This document shows positions 44,701 through 54,541 of a DNA stretch of 64,000 nt, piece by piece. Source of the stretch: Selaginella moellendorffii (lineage: Eukaryota; Streptophyta; Lycopodiopsida; Selaginellales; Selaginellaceae); NCBI RefSeq assembly GCF_000143415.4, contig NW_003314264.1, forward strand, positions 3,011,444 through 3,075,443, in the 5' to 3' direction. The translations under genes and the position numbers were made by a program. The notes below the pieces were generated by a model. That model ran no database searches, had not been told where the DNA came from, and saw nothing but the letters and a program-made list of their open reading frames with translations. Position 1 is the first letter of the stretch. The number at the start of each line of letters is the position of its first letter.

Positions 44701-46708
44701 ATCAGATGACGTGTGGCAATCTTAGCCCCAGACGATAGGTCAAATTCAAAGAAATCAGAATACTCCTTCATGAGCTAGTCAACCGCTGCAACACAAAGAT
44801 CGTCGGGGATTGGAAAAGGGAAGAGCAGAACAAGATGGAAACACAGGAGGAAATAATAGGGGAACAAAAGTAATGGAAGCAGAGATAGAAGTAGAAAGAC
44901 GAAGAGGTACGAAAGTGAAAGGAATGGATAAAACATAAGGAAGTATAAGACAAGGGGGAGAAGCTTCAAAGTCACACTTGGCATGATTGTGCTATAACTA
45001 ATCCATACCAAGAATAAGGTCAAAAACTTGACTCGGCACCACCCACAATGACTGCAACTCAAGCTTGAAATCGCCCACATGCACAACTAGGTCCGCCTCA
45101 TCTCGTGCACATGTATGTGTACGGCCGTTGCTATAAAAAATGAAAACTGGTTCTGCCACATGACGCAAGTGTAGACGACAACATGTGGCAACAGGTCGAG
45201 CAATAGAAAATAAACTTGAATCTGTATCAACTAACATAGAGAGAATAATAGGAGGCCTTTTATTATAAAAACGAGTTTGGAAAGTAAATACTAGATGAAC
45301 CGGTGCCGAGTGAACCGCTTGATGATACTCCCGAAAGAAAGATGAAAGGGTCACTGACTTATTCACGCAAGGTCCCTCCGTTATTCGTGTGACTCCTCAT
45401 TTCCCGGATGCATCTCGGTGTCCAAACCTTCCACTGCAATAGCACCAACGGGACATTGTTAACGCTAAGGTCTCCACCTAGGAAATGGAGGTCGCCAATC
45501 CGAAAAACGCCGACAACACCAATAAGTATGACCAACTTCATCACACGCCCACTCTTCGCTTGGCACAACGTTATAAGACGTCACCTCTTCTACTTCTCTC
45601 TACACGTCTTTCAGTTCCACTTCCTATGAGTGATGGTCTTGTTTTAATAGAGGTTGATGTTGCTGCTATTTGAGTCCAAGGACAAGGGCAAGGATGTGGT
45701 CATGGCCATGATGTTCGCTGCTAAGGGTGGCGGGAGGAAATGCATGCACAAGTTTAACAAGATCTTGACGAAGTGCTGGCCATAACATTCCTAGCTTGAT
45801 CCGCTCCGACATATTGGGCTTTGCACGAAGCAAAAGATTTTGGAAACAAATGCCAAATTGCATCACTGACTCAGATGGCCCTTGGCGAAGACGATGCAAT
45901 TGTTGGAAGGCATTATCACAATTGTCGGCATGGCTAAAAGCACGTTTGAAGACATTTGGGAGAACACTCCAATCCCCACGAATGGCTGCGCTCAAACCAT
46001 TGTACCATTGCAATGCCATCCTTTGGAGACATGTGGGAAATTCACGCAAACATCGAGCATCATTCTAAGAATGATATGTGGCAATCACCATGAAATGATC
46101 GAACCAATGGTACACATCATCCTTAGGATTTCTGTGAAAGAACTCCGGCCAAATGCGAGGATTGGCACTAAAAGGAAGAGGAGTTGTACCACGTGCCGTG
46201 AATGCTGTCATCAATTGAGTTTAATTGTTCAATTGCAAGCACATAGCATTAAGCAATTGAACCAATTGCTACTCCAGAGTTAAAGGAGGAGATTGTTGAT
46301 CTGCCATGAAGATGAATGAAAAAAAAAGAGCAAAAGAAGAGAAATGACAAAAAGCTAGAAGGAAATAGTAGATCTAAATAATGCAAAAAACTAAATTTAA
46401 ACCAAAATTTTGAAAGGGAAGAACAAAAGAAAGGAAATGGAAAAAGCTAGATCTAAACGATGCAAAAGTTATATTTAAACCAAAATCCCAAATTCAAATA
46501 CTCTTCAGGGACAATCAAAGGTGCCCTTTACCTCCACTAATGTAAATGCTTGGAATATAGAAAGGGAATATAGAAAATGTGCATATCAATTAACCCAAAA
46601 ACCTCAATTTATATACAAAAGCAAGTGGTCCAAATTGAAACCAATCTGATGCTACCAAAATCTCACTACACTAATATTAGTATACCGCCATACACTTTGG
46701 CCTTCACA
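41724..46708 (-). mobile_element. Ty3/gypsy retrotransposon, copy 2, inverted
   Basis: The same family as copy 1, on the opposite strand and tail to tail with it. LTRs at 46541-46708 (5') and 41724-41899 (3'), with a 4-bp duplication ATTG on both sides. It lacks the solo LTR and so shows the empty site. gag lies at about 46303-45360, with loss of the segment before residue 90 from the open frame and an inverted segment of about 170 bp at 45552-45722. Pol runs from about 45366 to 41932 with several stops. Three of the stops are at the same codons as in copy 1, and one further site has TAG where copy 1 has TGA. It is more degenerate in its LTRs than copy 1. Confidence 0.9.
41932..46303 (-). pseudogene. 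gag-pol remnant of Ty3 copy 2
   Basis: Readable blocks on the minus strand: capsid core 46049-45723, zinc knuckle part 45551-45360, protease 45366-44998, reverse transcriptase 44771-44196, RNase H and following linker 44160-43171, integrase 43134-42514, C-terminal part 42231-41932. The longest open block is 329 residues and includes FGSKDTTYLGYYIS. Stops and a small frame loss near 44170 break it. Not functional. Confidence 0.88.
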
Positions 46709-47045
46709 ATTGTATATTTCCCAATTGCATCATATACTTTCCAAAATTATAGAATTTCTTTATCAAATTTGACAGAGAAAGGTATACAATTTTGTAAAGT
46801 TTGTAAAATTTATTGGACAAATTTGTGCAAATTGCAAAATTTAATGATAAATTTACTTTAATTGAAATATTTATTACATATGTTAATGATCATGGACAAA
46901 TTGCATGACTCTGCTCATTGCAGAGAGATTAACTTCGAAAAGGTCACTTCAATTGGAGATGGAGGGGAGTATCTTGAAGCCAGCTTAAAGAGCATAAGAT
47001 TCCACTCCCGGGGAGTCTTTGACTAAAACTCGTTTGGTGTCTGTT
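46709..47045. other. AT-rich intergenic stretch
   Basis: Downstream of MED9. No gene or repeat was recognised. It presumably holds the MED9 3' UTR. Confidence 0.5.
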
Positions 47046-47616
47046 TTATTCCACCATTTCTCTGTATTTGGAGAGAGCTTCCCTGGAAAAGAGATACAAT
47101 CAGGAGAAACTAGTGAAGAAAAATAGAATCCATCCAACCTTCGCAAATTCAGTTGGTTTTCATACTCCTGTAGCTTCATCTTCTGATTTCGAAGAGTCTA
47201 GCAAGAGAAAACAAACTTAGAAAAGTTCTATACAATGTCAAACTTACCAAGGGCTTGGAGCTGGCCGCATGAGGAGCCAGGAGCTGCTGGCACCTCTCGA
47301 ATCGATTGCCAAGTTCATTTACCTAGAGAGCACCAATTGGTTCGTAATAAAAAATGTTTGCTCAATGCTACCAGATCATCCACGCGCTGGTCTCGCACTC
47401 CCCTCTCGGTAGCGTCAGCGATCGCCTCGATCAACTGGCAAGAACAAACAAGAGAAGTCTAGACTGTTATCAATGACAAGGAGTATTTACCGGGAACAAA
47501 TGGAACTGCGACAGAAGATTGGGCGCGGCGCCGAGCTGGGGCTGCTGCTGCTGAACCATCGGCTGCTGCGGCATTCGCAATTGCTGCTGATGGATTCCTC
47601 CCGACGACCACGACAT
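47046..47616 (-). CDS. MED9: Mediator complex subunit 9
   Basis: Five exons on the minus strand: 47616-47491, 47434-47372, 47322-47248, 47197-47139, 47082-47046, all with GT-AG introns of about 50-60 bp, giving 119 residues. The N-terminus is Gln-rich (QQQLRMPQQPMVQQQQPQ). The conserved helical part reads LLSQFHLFPLIEAIADATER, then RDQRVDDLVNELGNRFERCQ, and ends LRREALSKYREMVE. This is the MED9 pattern known from Arabidopsis. MED9 sits in the middle module of Mediator, which links transcription factors to RNA polymerase II. The ATG lies 31 bp from the ATG of the divergent PPR gene. Single exons are too short to stand out as ORFs. Identification is by family pattern and frame-consistent splicing. 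Confidence 0.87.
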
Positions 47617-47647
47617 TGCTTTAACCACTAAAACCCTAGTCTATGGA
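47617..47647. promoter_or_regulatory. 31-bp gap between divergent start codons
   Basis: The MED9 ATG (minus, 47616) and PPR ATG (plus, 47648) are separated by only 31 bases, including AAACCCTA, a telo-box type motif common in plant promoters. The true promoters must overlap the opposite gene's transcribed region, or the PPR gene starts further in. Confidence 0.6.
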
Positions 47648-49792
47648 ATGGACAATGTAGCTCTTAAATTTCCTCGATTCACTCTCCCTGTGAACAATCC
47701 TCCAGTCGAGGATCATTCCCGGGCGATTAGCCTCGAATCCTATGCTGAGCGTATCAAGAGCACGTCCAGGAACAGGGATCCCTCCTCGGGGAAGCATCTC
47801 CACGCTGAGATCTTCCGAAGCGATCACTGGAACAATCGCTACCTCGCGAATCTGCTGGTGGAGATGTATGGCAAATGCGGCCTCGTTGGAGAGGCGCGCA
47901 AGGTCTTCGACGCTATCGAGGAGCCGAATTCCTTCTCCTGGAACATCATGGTCGCAGCCTACGCTCAAAACGGGCAGCTCGACCACGCCAAGAAGCTCTA
48001 CGACCGGATGGCGATCAAGGACGTGATCGCGGGCAATGTCCTCATCACCGCATTCGCGCAGGGCGGGCGGCTGCGCGAGGCGAGAGATTTGTTCGATTCG
48101 ATCCCCCGCCGCGATGCGGTGTCGTGGAACGCGATGATCCGGGGCTATGCCGTGAACGGGCATTTGGACGAGGCAAAGCAATGCTTTGCAAAGATGCCCA
48201 ACCCTAATTCCGTGACCTGGACAACCATAGTGGCGGCTCTCGCGGAGAACGGTAATATCGACGATGCTAAAGCGATGTTTGACAACATGCCGGAGCGCAA
48301 TGTGGTAGCCTGGACGTCCATCGTTGCGGCATATGCACAAAACGGGCATCTAGACGAGGCAAGAGAGCTCTTTGAGAAGATGCCGCATAGAAATTCCTAT
48401 TCCTGGAACACAATGATCTCCGTCTACGTCCAAAACAAGGACCTCCACGAAGCCAAGAGGATATTCGACGCGATGCCCGGAAAGAACCTCGTATCTTGGA
48501 CCCCGCTTATATCGGCATATGCCCAAAGCGGGCATCTGGACGAGGCAAAGAGGCTCTTTGACGAGATGCCACAGCCGGACGTGGTGCTGTGGACAGCCAT
48601 GATCAAAGCATATGCGGAGAATGGGAATATTACCGAGGCCCGGCGTACCTTTGACCTCATGCCACAAAGGAATATTGTCACCTGGAACGTGATGCTGGCG
48701 GCGTACTGCCAGGTCGGCCTCTTGCGTGACGCCACGCGACAGTTCGAGGAAATGCCCGAGCGGGACCTTGTGTCGTACACAACGGTCATTTCAGCTGAGG
48801 CGCAGTACGGAAGGCTTGAAAGGGCCAGAGCTTTGTTTGACGAGATGCCGCTGCGGGATATCGTGGCATGGAACACTATCATCGCGGCATATTCTCAGGC
48901 TGGGAATCTGTCCCAAGCAAGGAATCTATTTGAAAAGATGAGCACTCACGACGTAGTGAGTTGCAACATTATGATCGATGCGTATGCCCGCTTGGGCTAC
49001 TTGGAAGAAGCGAAAAGGGAACTTGGAAAAATGCCCAGGCAAGACGTGATCTCCTGGACAACACTTATTACAGCATATGCCTTCTTTGGGTATGTGGAAG
49101 AGGCCAAAGCGTTGTTTGATTCCACCCCAGAAAAGAATCTTCTGGCGTGGAACACGCTGCTAGAAGCGAACTGCCAGCACGGCGAACTGGATGATGCCCG
49201 GGCATTGTTTGAGAATATGCCAGAGTGGGATACCATATCCTGGACGATCATGATCACGGCATATGCCCACAAGGGGCATATTGCCCAGGCGCAGCGCTTC
49301 TTCGACGGCATCCAGCACCGCGACGTGGCGTCCTGGAACGCGATGATCGTCGCCTATGCCCTAAACGGCTACCGGGCGCGATCGATCGAGCTCCTGGGCG
49401 AACTAGGCGTCGCGGGAATGGATCCCGACGAGGTGACATTCACAAGCGTCATGGGCGCGTGCGGCCACGCGGGGTCCGTGGACGCCGCCCGGGATTACCT
49501 GCGATCGATGCGAGTGGATCGTGGATTGGCGCCCCGGGAAGAACACTACGCGTGCGTGATCGATGCGCTGTGCCGCGCGGGGCAGATCCATAGGGCCGAG
49601 GATCTAATCGCGAGCATGCCGTTTCTTCCGGGGATCACGGAGTGGACGAGTCTGATCGCCGCGTGTAAGTCGCAACGCGACGTGGAGAGGGTGCTCGCGC
49701 GGGTGTCCGAGCTGGAGCCCCACAACTCCGAGGTGTACGTGCTCCTCTCCAATAGCATCATGCCACGGAGCGAGAGGGTGACGTCGGTGTGA
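47648..49792 (+). CDS. PPR protein, S-type repeat run with E motif
   Basis: An intronless 714-residue protein. After a short N-terminus and one longer motif (HLHAEIFRSDHWNNRYLANL), residues from about 90 to 560 are a nearly unbroken run of about 15 motifs of 31 residues, each like MPERNVVAWTSIVAAYAQNG followed by HLDEARELFE. This is the S-type motif without the usual P and L partners. The end has a longer PDEVTFTSVMGACGHAG motif and an E-type domain (AEDLIASMPF, WTSLIAACKS, HNSEVYVLLSN). No E+ or DYW domain is present. PPR proteins bind single-stranded RNA in plastids or mitochondria. Those of the PLS class usually specify C-to-U editing or processing sites. A clear transit peptide is not obvious. 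The target RNA is unknown. Confidence 0.9.
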   Translation: MDNVALKFPRFTLPVNNPPVEDHSRAISLESYAERIKSTSRNRDPSSGKHLHAEIFRSDHWNNRYLANLLVEMYGKCGLVGEARKVFDAIEEPNSFSWNIMVAAYAQNGQLDHAKKLYDRMAIKDVIAGNVLITAFAQGGRLREARDLFDSIPRRDAVSWNAMIRGYAVNGHLDEAKQCFAKMPNPNSVTWTTIVAALAENGNIDDAKAMFDNMPERNVVAWTSIVAAYAQNGHLDEARELFEKMPHRNSYSWNTMISVYVQNKDLHEAKRIFDAMPGKNLVSWTPLISAYAQSGHLDEAKRLFDEMPQPDVVLWTAMIKAYAENGNITEARRTFDLMPQRNIVTWNVMLAAYCQVGLLRDATRQFEEMPERDLVSYTTVISAEAQYGRLERARALFDEMPLRDIVAWNTIIAAYSQAGNLSQARNLFEKMSTHDVVSCNIMIDAYARLGYLEEAKRELGKMPRQDVISWTTLITAYAFFGYVEEAKALFDSTPEKNLLAWNTLLEANCQHGELDDARALFENMPEWDTISWTIMITAYAHKGHIAQAQRFFDGIQHRDVASWNAMIVAYALNGYRARSIELLGELGVAGMDPDEVTFTSVMGACGHAGSVDAARDYLRSMRVDRGLAPREEHYACVIDALCRAGQIHRAEDLIASMPFLPGITEWTSLIAACKSQRDVERVLARVSELEPHNSEVYVLLSNSIMPRSERVTSV

Positions 49793-50057
49793 CGGCACGA
49801 TGGAGGCGTGCAAATGGTGCTGACGTGGACAACATCTGGCAGTGATGTGGACTTTCTTGTACGTTTTTTTCCAAGAGATGGGAGGAAAAGAGCTCCACGC
49901 CTAGAGCCTAGGTTTTTAGTACTCGCGCGGTTGGCCGGGAATTTCCAGCTCCAGGTATTTTGCTCTCAAACCCTAGCGATCCGGCGCCGTGCGCGCGACG
50001 GCGGCTCCAGAATTCCTGGTGAAATATCAATGCATTTGAGCTGCTTGATCTTCTGCC

Positions 50058-53000
50058 ATGGAAGTCGAGGCGGATGCTCCGGTCCAGGAATCTAGTGAAT
50101 CCGAGGCCCCGAAGGAGGCGGAGGTAATGGAATCGCAGGACGCTGTTTCCAGCTACAGAGTTGTAGATGCGGTTGCAGAGAGCGAAGGGGATTGGCCGGG
50201 GCCAAGATGTGGGCACACTCTCACAGCTCTCGCTCCAATTGGCAAGGAAGGCACTGCCGTCTACATTGCCCATCGCCTTGTGCTGTTTGGAGGTGCCACG
50301 GCTCTGGAAGGAGCATCTGGAACTGGACCGCCCCTCTCGCCGTCTTCTGGAGACCCAGGAATCAGTAAGTGTTGTTCTTCGTTCTTCCTTTTGTTTTCTC
50401 GGGAATTAATGAGTCCCGTGATCTCCAGGAATCGCTGAAGTCACTGCAAACGTCCATTGCTTTGACACTGCTTCGAAAAAATGGCAAAAGTATGTTACTC
50501 TCTATTTTTTTGCGTCTTTCTTTTTGTTGTTACTTCTTTGGACGATTCTCTTATGGTCGATGCGAATTTTGCAGGCTCAATCCTTCAGGTATCGCTCCAT
50601 CTCCAAGAGCTGCTCATGCTGCAGCGGCAGTGGGTCCGATGGTTGTTTTCCAGGTACGTGTTTTACTTTCGGAGAACTTTGCAAATGGTTTTGCATTGTA
50701 GGGTGGCATCGGTCCTGCTGGACTCTCATCGGATGACTTGCATGTCTTGGATTTGTCTCAGCCCGAGGCAAAATGGCATAGGTAGAAGATTTCATGTAAC
50801 GGGAATGTTGCTTGACTTTTATTCTGCAGGGTGGTTGTCAAAGAAGGACCACGGCCAGGCCCACGCTATGGGCATGTTATGGCACTAGTTGCACAATTCT
50901 TGATACTGGTTTCTGGGAACGACGGTACAGTTATGAGTGCTAAGGCTTTCAAGTTTATAAGCGATGTATACTTGAGCAGGTGTTCGACTTTTCTCGGATG
51001 TTTGGGTTCTAGACACGACGAAGAAGCCTTACCAATGGGAGAAGGTTGAAGCCGGTGGCGATGGACCTCCGCCTTGCATGTAGGTTCATGGGTAAACATC
51101 AAACCCCGTCACTTTTTCTTGTTCTAACTGCGCTGACGCTCATTATCAGGTATGCAGCCGCAAGCACACGAAAGGATGGCGTACTTCTATTTTGCGGTGG
51201 GAGGGATTCAATCGGTGTGGTAAGGTTTCTACACTTTCCCATTAAACAAAGTCCCTGATGCCTGACTTTGTAGCCTGTTCCTGGTATATATCGTCTTGTG
51301 AGGAATCAAATTGGGCACTGGCACTGGGATAGGTTGCCTGGGACCTCACCTTCTCCTCGGTATCAGCATGCAGCGGTATATTGCTTCCACTTATCTTGAA
51401 AATATTAACTCTCCTCTATTTGAAGGCTTTTGCAGATGCCAGATTTCACATTTCTGGCGGAGCTCAAGGGCGTGGACATATTGTGGATGACGCGTCGTCT
51501 TTTGCAGGCAAGTCGTGGAACCCGTTTAATCAAACAGCTTACTTTTTTTGTTCAATCTAACAGTTTTTGATACTATTTCGGGAGTCTGGTACGAGGCTAA
51601 GTCCACTGGTGCCTCCGATGAGTCTCTTGCACTCACTAAACGTTGTAGACATGCTGCGGTGGGCCTGGGGAAGACTATGTACATTTATGGCGGCTTGAAA
51701 TCAGGTGACATTCTCCCCTCACATGCCTTGTCTATGTTCTCATTATGTACTTGTAGTTTAGGTGTACTGTTTAGTGACCTGCTGGTTGCTGACGACGAGA
51801 AGCTGGAGGCTGCTTGCCGTCGGAACGAGAGCAGAGCGACCATACGGTAATTGTATGTTTTCCGAAGTCTTAAATAGCTTCAACTTTAAAATCTTCAGGA
51901 GAGATCCGAACGATCTTCATCTTTTGGTTGAAGCATCGGCTGCTGAGGCCGCGGCTATCACCGCTATCATGGGTAAGGTACAAAGCCAAAATAACGGGGT
52001 TGCAGTTGAAAGTGTCTCGCCATCTTCCGACTTACCTATGCCCAATGCCATGCCCGGCTCGGACGTTCGACTTCATCACAGAGCGGTAAGTAAAACAGTG
52101 AAGAATGGATCTAATGCAGAGGTGGTGTTCTCCGATTGCTCTAGATTGTTGCCACAGAGCCGGGAGGTGGAACGTTACGAAGTCTAGTGAGGCAGCTCTC
52201 CTTGGACCGTTTTGAAAACGAGGGACTAGGGGTCACTCGTGAAATTTCGAAGAGAGTCTTAGAAAGACAAATTTCAATGTACGGTGTACATAAGAAGGTG
52301 TGTTTCTCTGCTCGTTCGATAAGTTCGTACTTACCAGGATACTGTTTTCAGGTTTTGGCTCTCTTGTTAAAGCCCCGAGAATGGAAACCTTCCTTGCGGA
52401 GAAATCTATTTCTTGAGTTCAACGAGGTTCTAGAGCTCTGTGACTCGGCAGAAAACATTTTTAGAGCCGAGCCTAATGTTCTAAAATTGAAAGCTCCCGT
52501 CAAAATTTTTGGCGACATCCATGGGCAATTTGGAGATCTGATGCGCTTGTTTAACGAATACGGATCGCCGTCTACAGCCGGAGATATTTCGTAAGACTTT
52601 TCTACAAGGCTTTTCTTTGGTTTTAACACATTGTAGTACTGGCTACAGGTACATTGATTATCTTTTCCTTGGTGACTACGTGGATCGTGGGCAACATAGC
52701 CTGGAAACTATTTTCTTGCTGCTAGCATTGAAGGTAGCACTTTACATTTATCACGCAGACTGATAAGTTCTCTCACTGGTTTTAGATTGAGCACCCTGAA
52801 CACGTGCATATGATTCGAGGCAACCACGAAGCTCAAGACATCAATGCGCTCTTTGGCTTCCGCACCGAGTGTGTAGAACGAATGGTTTGTGTGCGTTTCT
52901 ACAGTGCACTGTGGCGCCTAACTATTGAGCTTTTGGACAGGGCGAGTGGGAAGGAGTATGGGCCTGGCACCGCATGAACCAGCTCTTCAACTGGCTGCCC

Positions 53001-53779
53001 CTTGCCGCAGTGATAGAGGAAAAAATTATCTGCATGCACGGTGGGATTGGCAAATCCATCAACCACATTTCTCAGATCGACAACCTTGTTCGTCCAATCA
53101 CAATGGATACAGGATCCAATGTCCTGATGGATCTTCTTTGGTAAGCTGGGCGGTTCTGTCATCTTCAAGCGCCTGACTTGTGTTTGACAGGTCCGATCCA
53201 ACTGAGAACGACAGCATCCAAGGCATTCAACCAAACGCTCGTGGACCAGGCCTGGTTACGTTTGGCGTAAGTAACTCTCGATTGGAACAAAACTTGCTCA
53301 TGGAGTCATCGTCGTTTTGCAGCCGGACAGAGTGATGGACTTCTGCAATAACAACAACCTGGACTTGATCATCAGAGCGCACGAATGCGTGATGGATGGG
53401 TTTGAACGATTCGCCCAGGGGCACCTGATAACTCTCTTCTCTGCGACAAACTACTGCGGTTAGTCCGTCAATCTTCTCTTTTGCGTGGCCTTTGAGCGTT
53501 TCGAGCTCTTGCAGGCACGGCCAACAATGCGGGAGCGCTCTTGGTCCTCGGGAGAGACCTCGTCGTTGTGCCAAAACTGATCCATCCATTGCCTCCGTTC
53601 GACGAGGACGAGATGGACGTGACATGGATGCAGGTGAGAAAAAACGAGATGAAAAGCTTGGCAATGACGACATGGTTTTGTGTGTATGATCTCAGGAGTT
53701 GAATGCCCAGAGGCCGCCGACGCCAACGAGAGGAAGACCGCCGTCTGTGGCGGATCGAAGCTCTCTGGCTTACATCTAA
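50058..53779 (+). CDS. BSL: BSL-type Kelch-repeat serine/threonine phosphatase
   Basis: A 21-exon gene with introns mostly 45-65 bp. Exons start at 50058, 50429, 50575, 50702, 50830, 50980, 51150, 51274, 51426, 51564, 51762, 51900, 52145, 52352, 52649, 52786, 52941, 53191, 53323, 53515 and 53696. The N-terminal half is a Kelch propeller ([61 protein letters not shown]). A linker [14 protein letters not shown] follows. The C-terminal half is a PP1-like catalytic domain with intact [25 protein letters not shown] and CMHGG metal-binding motifs. The C-terminus [12 protein letters not shown] is typical of the family. BSU1/BSL phosphatases act in brassinosteroid signalling in flowering plants by acting on GSK3-like kinases (established there, not shown for this lineage). 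The intron after 51507 starts with GC, not GT. Confidence 0.93.
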
Positions 53780-53939
53780 CGTGTAGTTTGTATCGTCGTT
53801 TGGTTTCGTCCTTGTACATTCCAGATGGATTAGTTCTCCAACTGTTTTACAAATTCTTTCAAAGTGCTCACGAAAGGATAGTGTTATAGCATAAACGAAC
53901 AAATAAAAAACTTCAAAACTTCGAAAGATAACGTCTAAG
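53780..53939. other. BSL 3' flank
   Basis: 160 bp with no further gene. It leads directly into the tRNA. Confidence 0.5.
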
Positions 53940-54011
53940 ATCAGAGTGGCGCAGCGGAAGCGTGGTGGGCCCATAACCCACAGGTCGGAGGATCGAAACC
54001 TCCCTCTGATA
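53940..54011 (+). tRNA. Initiator tRNA-Met (CAT)
   Basis: A full cloverleaf: 7-bp acceptor stem (ATCAGAG with CTCTGAT), anticodon stem GTGGG/CCCAC with the loop CCCATAA and anticodon CAT, T-arm GGAGG-ATCGAAA-CCTCC with ATCG in place of TTCG, and discriminator A. The A1-T72 pair, GTGGG/CCCAC stem and AUCG T-loop are hallmarks of eukaryotic initiator tRNA. No intron. A run of five T at about 54028 can end Pol III transcription. The D-arm/A-box sequence recurs as a fragment inside the LTR element at 26468. Confidence 0.95.
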
Positions 54012-54134
54012 ATTTGACAGTCTAATTTTTCGACCTTTAAAAACTATCAAAATACACACTATCCGAAAAAATTCACAAAAAGTATTTCTACTGCTTGGAA
54101 ATATTCTTATCGTATCCACAGGTTTTAGGGCGGC

Positions 54135-54541
54135 ATGGCGATGGCAATAGGAGTGTTGCGGCTCGCAAGCCCAGTGCTGCCCCAGCAGCAGTCGATAGCT
54201 GTGGTGCCCATGGCTCACACTGGCCGGAAAACCAGGAAGGGCGCCAAGATAATGAAGTCGATCTACTCGCCTGCTGGCTTTAACATCCGGCGCATCCGAC
54301 TGCGAAAGAAATGGAGCGAAAATCCCCCTCCCACCGACGCCCCCGCGTCGCCGAAATCGCCCAGGCCTTCGCCCAAGTCCGCCCGGGCCAGCCCAGACAA
54401 ATGTAAGTGCCAAACCACCACTTCTTTCGTCAAATTTCAACAAATTCGTGTGTTACAGCAGCAGAGACAGCAGTCGCGACCCCGGAAGCAAGCCCAGAAG
54501 CGGCAGAGGCAACGACAGCAACTGCATCGAGCGAGGCTTAG
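54135..54541 (+). CDS. Small basic two-exon protein, possibly organellar
   Basis: Exons 54135-54402 and 54459-54541 (56-bp intron) give 116 residues. The N-terminus (MAMAIGVLRLASPVLPQQQS) would suit an organelle transit peptide. The core is very basic: HTGRKTRKGAKIMKSIY then IRRIRLRKKW. The tail is Pro/Ser rich, then Ala/Glu/Thr rich. The core faintly recalls the small ribosomal protein bTHX/S31 of plastids and mitochondria, but the match is short and I would not name it so. Without the splice the frame would run on into a basic stretch ending near 54617. The splice is preferred because the joined frame ends quickly with consistent composition. Confidence 0.5.

Noticed and set aside
47235-47462. 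75-codon plus-strand ORF
   Set aside because: It overlaps MED9 exons and introns on the other strand. The minus-strand exons assemble into a known family.
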